Assembly (NCBI RefSeq): GCF_001078595.1
Contig: NZ_LFTY01000001.1
Location: 929,122 to 993,121, forward strand
Reading direction: 5' to 3'
Source of the DNA: Candidatus Rhodobacter oscarellae
GTDB taxonomy: Bacteria; Pseudomonadota; Alphaproteobacteria; Rhodobacterales; Rhodobacteraceae
DNA length: 64,000 bases
A program made the position numbers and the translations under genes. Under the pieces are notes generated by a model. The model was not told where the DNA came from and did no database searches. It saw nothing but the letters and a program-made list of their open reading frames with translations. Below are positions 61,501-64,000 of the stretch, in pieces. Position 1 is the stretch's first letter. Each line of letters starts with the position of its first letter.

Positions 61501-61762
61501 GGCCACGCGCACCCGAGACATGGTGAGCGGCATTGGCTTTGATGGGCTTATGGGTGCGCCAATGCCTGCCCTGGCGTCTGTTGCGGCGTCTGGCGGCACG
61601 GCCATGCAACGTGGCCCGATCACCTTCTCGCCTCAGTATAACATGCCCCTGAGCTTCGATGGTGGCGTCGATCTTGATGAGGTGCGCACCGCCGTCCGCG
61701 CTGAGCTGAGCGATGCCGAGGACCGGGCGCGCGCGGATATGAGGAGCCTCTTGCATGACTAA
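58559..61762 (+). CDS. Tape measure protein, gpT-like
   Basis: The 1067-residue product sets tail length. The N-terminal helical part (LADRLTAPLRNAEDTVAKAS, TGFTDSIRDVERAKGELATL) is the TP901/P2 tape-measure domain. A hydrophobic stretch lies at about 400-510. Three repeats of about 60 residues (SNWDSIAETFAGYWDNIKTG-type, about 580-720) and coiled coils near 830-880 follow. It is longer than P2 T (815 residues), so a longer tail is expected. Confidence 0.92.
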   Translation: MIPTSVGVDVLVSLADRLTAPLRNAEDTVAKASERMQKRLALSMKLAGGGAAAAGIAYGAQRLVTGFTDSIRDVERAKGELATLGVRDLDAVVRRGQEMQMQLAGVTADAFVRASYDIKSGISSLTDQGVADMTASAMLVAKATKGQAEQMTSLFATSYGIFKKQMEDLTDAEFGEQFGAALSASVQQFKTDGAAMQQAIESAGAGAVNLGMDMTEQLTLLGMMQQQMQAGEAGTALRAFATNAAKAHEAFGKMQVSADRPVRVRILDEDGGLRDMPDILADLQARYGETLDAFEAAEIKEAFGTDEAMKMINALYGQEAAVRANADALDHAAEQGSEFTSVMAAAADNNWDATMVLMSQKMDVITQKIGERLLPVVQRLVPYIDAFIATAFDWIDANPELITGIGGVVVGLGALAAVIAPILIGAGALVSGWAMMSFGATKLVLSLAGMAKWVLGAGKGLLWLGRTVLPLVGKAVLFLGRALIANPIGLIIAAIAGAAYLIYQNWEPIAGFFSDVWGRVTDAVSSAWSYMQGLFDRYNPRDMITNAWQGVAGFFGRLWDRIKGGVSAGWDMIKSTFLNYHPVGLIMSNWDSIAETFAGYWDNIKTGVSTGWEAIKSRLAGFSPATTITNAWSGISSTFSGYWDAIKTGVSTGWNAIKTLFLDYHPLGLIISNWSSIADTFAGYWTSIKDGIATGWEAIKTKLGEFGPAALIEATWEGVVDWFGSLWDRVKANFTDITWADVLPDWDWGFISEFDLTDVIKWPEPPDWWKRLMGQEVVDVAVPSVSEGAGFEALPYHQQDAARVVESVVAAGPLPTPAHIEELELGIADINAQIAEAEAGIANLGDGPMTGIMSVPYHDEIRALTADLEGAEAELKDARARSDELGVALQVLSETEAKPEINTSSVDEALAKVARLSASLSNLPGGASVSSVNGAPVQARAKGGKFNPGWVLKGEEGPELEYHSEGGYIAHNRALRNMLDMATRTRDMVSGIGFDGLMGAPMPALASVAASGGTAMQRGPITFSPQYNMPLSFDGGVDLDEVRTAVRAELSDAEDRARADMRSLLHD

Positions 61763-62210
61763 AGTGATGATGATGCTGGGCGCTTATCCCTTCATGCTCG
61801 ACACCGCCGCCTATCAGCGGCTCAAGCGCGTTTCGACCTATCGCTGGAAACAGCAAGACCGGATCGGGCGCAAGCCTGGCCAGCAATTCGTGGGGCCTGG
61901 TGCCGATCAGATCACCCTCTCAGGTGAAATCCTGCCCCACTGGAAGGGAGGCTATGGTCAGCTCGACCTCATGCGCGCCCAAGCGGATCGCGGCAAGCCT
62001 CTGGTGCTTCTGGAGGGCTATGGTGGCTTTGTCCTAGGCGACTGGGTGATCCTCAAGATCGAGGAGACCAAGAGCGAGCTGGAGGCGGACGGTGCGCCTC
62101 GCGTGATCGCCTTCTCGATCACGCTCAAGGAATATGGCGGCGATGAGGGTGGCTTTGGCGGCTTTGGCCTTGCTCTCGCGGCACTTTCAACATTGGCGAG
62201 GCTGACATGA
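61755..62210 (+). CDS. Tail protein gpU-like
   Basis: The 151-residue product has MMLGAYPFMLDTAAYQRLKR and RYWK-like YRWKQQDRIGRKPGQQFVGP, the P2 gpU signature. It overlaps the tape measure gene by 8 bases. Confidence 0.92.
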   Translation: MTKVMMMLGAYPFMLDTAAYQRLKRVSTYRWKQQDRIGRKPGQQFVGPGADQITLSGEILPHWKGGYGQLDLMRAQADRGKPLVLLEGYGGFVLGDWVILKIEETKSELEADGAPRVIAFSITLKEYGGDEGGFGGFGLALAALSTLARLT

Positions 62211-62413
62211 TCTATCGCACTAAGGATGGCGATGTCCTGGACCAGGTGTGCGCCAAGCACTATGGGGATGCCCCTTATAGTGTCGAGGAGGTTCTTGCGG
62301 CCAACCCTGGGCTGGCGGCGCATGGGCCGGTACTGAGCTCTGGCATCCTCATCGAGCTCCCAGCGGTCGAGGAGACCGCCCAGGAGAAACCCACAATCCG
62401 GCTCTGGGATTGA
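62207..62413 (+). CDS. Tail protein gpX-like (LysM-type)
   Basis: The 68-residue product has YRTKDGDVLDQVCAKHYGDA, then VEEVLAANPGLAAHGPVLSS, a LysM-like P2 gpX. P2 itself has X beside L; here it lies between U and D. Confidence 0.9.
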   Translation: MIYRTKDGDVLDQVCAKHYGDAPYSVEEVLAANPGLAAHGPVLSSGILIELPAVEETAQEKPTIRLWD

Positions 62414-62417
62414 TCGC

Positions 62418-63389
62418 ATGACCCCTGATTTCAAAGTGATCGCAGCGGGCATCAACATCACCAGCCAGATCGAGGATCGCCTCCTCAGTCTGGTGGTGAA
62501 AGATGAGGCGGGCTTTAAGTCTGACACGGTGGAGATCACCCTCGATGATCGCGACAACGCCATCGAGCTCCCCTTGCCTGGTGCGCCGCTCATTGTATTC
62601 ATGGGGTATAAAGAGACATTTCTTGCGCCTATGGGCGTTTTCACGGCGGATGAGGTGGTGGCCAAAGGCCCGCCAGATCGGGTGACAATTCGCGGTAAGG
62701 CCGTGAACCTGGGCGGATCGATCAAAGAGCAAAAGACCCGCAACTGGGATGATAAGACCATCGATGACATCGTGGGCACCATCGCGGGCGAGCATGACCT
62801 AGAGCCAAAGGTGGCCGAGGAGCTCAAGCCCTTTCTATATGAGCACCTGGATCAGACCGATGAGAGCGACATCAACTTTCTCACCAGGATCGCCAAGGAT
62901 CATGACGCCATCGCCACTGTCAAAGGCGAGGCGCTCCTCTTTATAGGTAAGGGTGAGGGCAAGACCGCCAGCGGCATCCCCATGATCCCGCGCCCAATCA
63001 CCAAGAGCGGTGAGCTGCGCTGGTCCATGACCCTGGCCAGCCGTGGCAACTTCAAGGCGGTGGAGGCTCATTGGCACAATGAGGAAACCGGCCAGAAAGA
63101 GACCGTGACCGCTGGCGAGGGCTCGCCAGTGAAACGCTTGCGCCACGTCCACTCCACCAAGGCCGAAGCTGAGAAAGCCGCCAAGGCAAAACTCGATGAG
63201 TTCAAGCGCGGGGATGATACCCTCAGCATCACGATGCCAGGCGATCCAACGGTCGCAGCTGAGGGCCAGATCATTGCCTTGGGTTTCAGGATCGGGGTGA
63301 GTGGTCTATGGTCAGTGACAAGCGCCCGCCACCAGATCAGCGGCGGGGGCTTTACCACCTCAATCGAGACCGAAAAGCCGAAAAAATGA
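62418..63389 (+). CDS. Baseplate hub/late control protein gpD-like
   Basis: The 323-residue product: KVIAAGINITSQIEDRLLSL, DTVEITLDDRDNAIELPLPG, FTADEVVAKGPPDRVTIRGK and SDINFLTRIAKDHDAIATVK are typical of gpD. It forms the hub between tube and spike. It ends only 69 bases before the prophage right end. Confidence 0.93.
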   Translation: MTPDFKVIAAGINITSQIEDRLLSLVVKDEAGFKSDTVEITLDDRDNAIELPLPGAPLIVFMGYKETFLAPMGVFTADEVVAKGPPDRVTIRGKAVNLGGSIKEQKTRNWDDKTIDDIVGTIAGEHDLEPKVAEELKPFLYEHLDQTDESDINFLTRIAKDHDAIATVKGEALLFIGKGEGKTASGIPMIPRPITKSGELRWSMTLASRGNFKAVEAHWHNEETGQKETVTAGEGSPVKRLRHVHSTKAEAEKAAKAKLDEFKRGDDTLSITMPGDPTVAAEGQIIALGFRIGVSGLWSVTSARHQISGGGFTTSIETEKPKK

Positions 63390-63458
63390 AACCGGATCGA
63401 CAAGCGGATCATTCTAAATTAAAGCGATCCGCAGTCCAAAAAAATTTGGTCCGGTCCA
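63390..63458. promoter_or_regulatory. Prophage right end with transposase-site-like sequence
   Basis: This 69-bp non-coding end contains CATTCTAAATT (63410-63420), an imperfect inverted relative of the left-end CCATTCCAATT. It terminates in GGTCCA at 63458, giving a TGG...CCA prophage. Site matching is weaker than on the left. Confidence 0.55.
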
Positions 63459-63470
63459 CCAGCCCCCCAA
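63459..63470 (+). repeat. Right half of disrupted hairpin and CCAG target duplication
   Basis: CCAG (63459-63462) then CCCCCCAA (63463-63470) complete the stem begun at 29476. It is followed by CCCCCCCGGGATATTT, a host intergenic motif. Confidence 0.85.
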
Positions 63471-63554
63471 CCCCCCCGGGATATTTCCAAACCGGAGAAG
63501 TATGGTTGAGGCAGCCCTCCGCAGGCGATAAAGGTAACAAAACACGAGGCATTC

Positions 63555-64000
63555 ATGCATATCGGCATCCTGCAGACCGGCCATGTGGCCGAGGCGCTTG
63601 TTAAAGAGCACGGCGATTACGATCAGATCTTTATGGAGTTCCTCGCCGGGCGGGGGCTGAGATTTACCAACTTCGCGGTCGTGGACGGGGTCTTCCCCAT
63701 AGGCGTTGACGCCTGCGACGGCTGGCTGATCACCGGCTCCAAGCATGGCGCCTATGAGGACCATCCCTGGATCCCACCTTTAGAGGAGTTCATCCGCGCG
63801 GCCCATGCGCGCCAGATCCCTTTGGTGGGCATTTGCTTTGGCCACCAGATCATCGCGCAGGCCCTGGGCGGGCGCGTCGAGAAGTTCAGCGGCGGCTGGG
63901 CCGTCGGGCGCACCGAGTATGACTTCGCCGGGCGCGGCGCCGTGGCGCTGAACGCCTGGCATCAGGACCAGGTCACCGCCCTGCCCGAGGGCGCCGAGGT
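63555..64000 (+). CDS. Class I glutamine amidotransferase-like protein, truncated at window edge
   Basis: The first 148 codons are present. MHIGILQTGHVAEALVKEHG, DGWLITGSKHGAYEDHPWIP, and the nucleophile elbow VGICFGHQ with C94 define the GATase1 family (GMP synthase-like; related to gamma-glutamyl hydrolases). CGAGG precedes the start. It was probably the last gene of the amino-acid transporter operon, so it may deaminate or hydrolyse the imported compound or a glutamyl derivative. The prophage now separates it from that operon. Confidence 0.88.
   Translation, partial: MHIGILQTGHVAEALVKEHGDYDQIFMEFLAGRGLRFTNFAVVDGVFPIGVDACDGWLITGSKHGAYEDHPWIPPLEEFIRAAHARQIPLVGICFGHQIIAQALGGRVEKFSGGWAVGRTEYDFAGRGAVALNAWHQDQVTALPEGAE

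Larger units (their letters stand above)
29488..63458 (+). mobile_element. Transposable Mu-like/P2-like chimeric prophage, about 34.0 kb
   Basis: Ends are TGG at 29488 and CCA at 63458, flanked by direct CCAG repeats. The left 10 kb carries a repressor, Mu-type transposase and target-selection ATPase, DUF3164, HU, GemA and a MuF-type head protein. From the portal on, gene order and families are those of P2. Lysis, neck, terminase and portal genes are on the minus strand; early and head-tail genes are on the plus strand. Every major module looks intact; the only clear damage is an IS110-type insertion after the tail fibre gene. Confidence 0.9.

Overview
The window is GC-rich chromosomal DNA from an alphaproteobacterium, most likely a Rhodobacteraceae (Roseobacter-group) species. 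The evidence is the dapF-mtaB, purA, secG-pyrG backbone, a DUF2842 gene, a LuxI/LuxR pair, an amino-acid ABC transporter followed by a glutamine amidotransferase, and an intergenic hairpin followed by GGGATATTT of a kind I recall as common in that family. All identifications come from reading the sequence; no database search was run.

Layout. (1) 1-9.5 kb is an accessory, defence-type region. It holds a TPR protein with near-identical 144-bp repeats that runs off the left edge, a single-chain MmeI-like restriction-modification enzyme, two small HTH proteins with a tyrosine recombinase, and a convergent two-gene unit of a QueC-like enzyme with a C-terminal winged-helix-like region plus a small partner beginning Met-Gly. 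A tRNA-Lys(UUU) gene has its 3' end facing this block. (2) 9.7-21.5 kb is housekeeping: dapF, mtaB, two EamA transporters, thiamine pyrophosphokinase, a very acidic 803-residue protein, DUF2842, purA, secG, pyrG. (3) 21.5-24.7 kb has an acyl-homoserine-lactone synthase, a LuxR regulator, a divergent LuxR-like protein without an HTH, a TerB-like gene and a cytosolic PhnD-like protein. (4) 24.8-29.4 kb is a polar amino-acid ABC transporter whose ATPase and binding protein are separated from its two permeases by an MlrC remnant, an oxidoreductase and three evenly spaced palindromes.

(5) 29,488-63,458 is a complete-looking transposable prophage of about 34 kb. It sits in the loop of a perfect hairpin between the second permease and the glutamine amidotransferase gene that resumes at 63,555. 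The prophage is a chimera. Its left part is Mu-like (repressor, transposase A, MuB ATPase, DUF3164, HU, GemA, MuF). Its virion genes follow the P2 plan: portal and terminase leftward; protease, capsid and completion rightward; then V-W-J-I-fibre, sheath-tube-E/E'-tape measure-U-X-D. A P2-type T TTT TTG frameshift site is present in gene E. The lysis cassette (holin-endolysin fusion, overlapping Rz/Rz1) lies on the minus strand behind the terminase. An IS110-family element sits just after the tail fibre gene.

The best candidate for an undescribed system is the two-gene QueC-like/Met-Gly partner unit at 6,880-9,451. QueC-like enzymes of the Cap9/QatC type are known to attach a deazaguanine to the N-terminus of a partner protein in phage defence. 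Here such an enzyme stands with only one partner and carries its own C-terminal winged-helix-like region.
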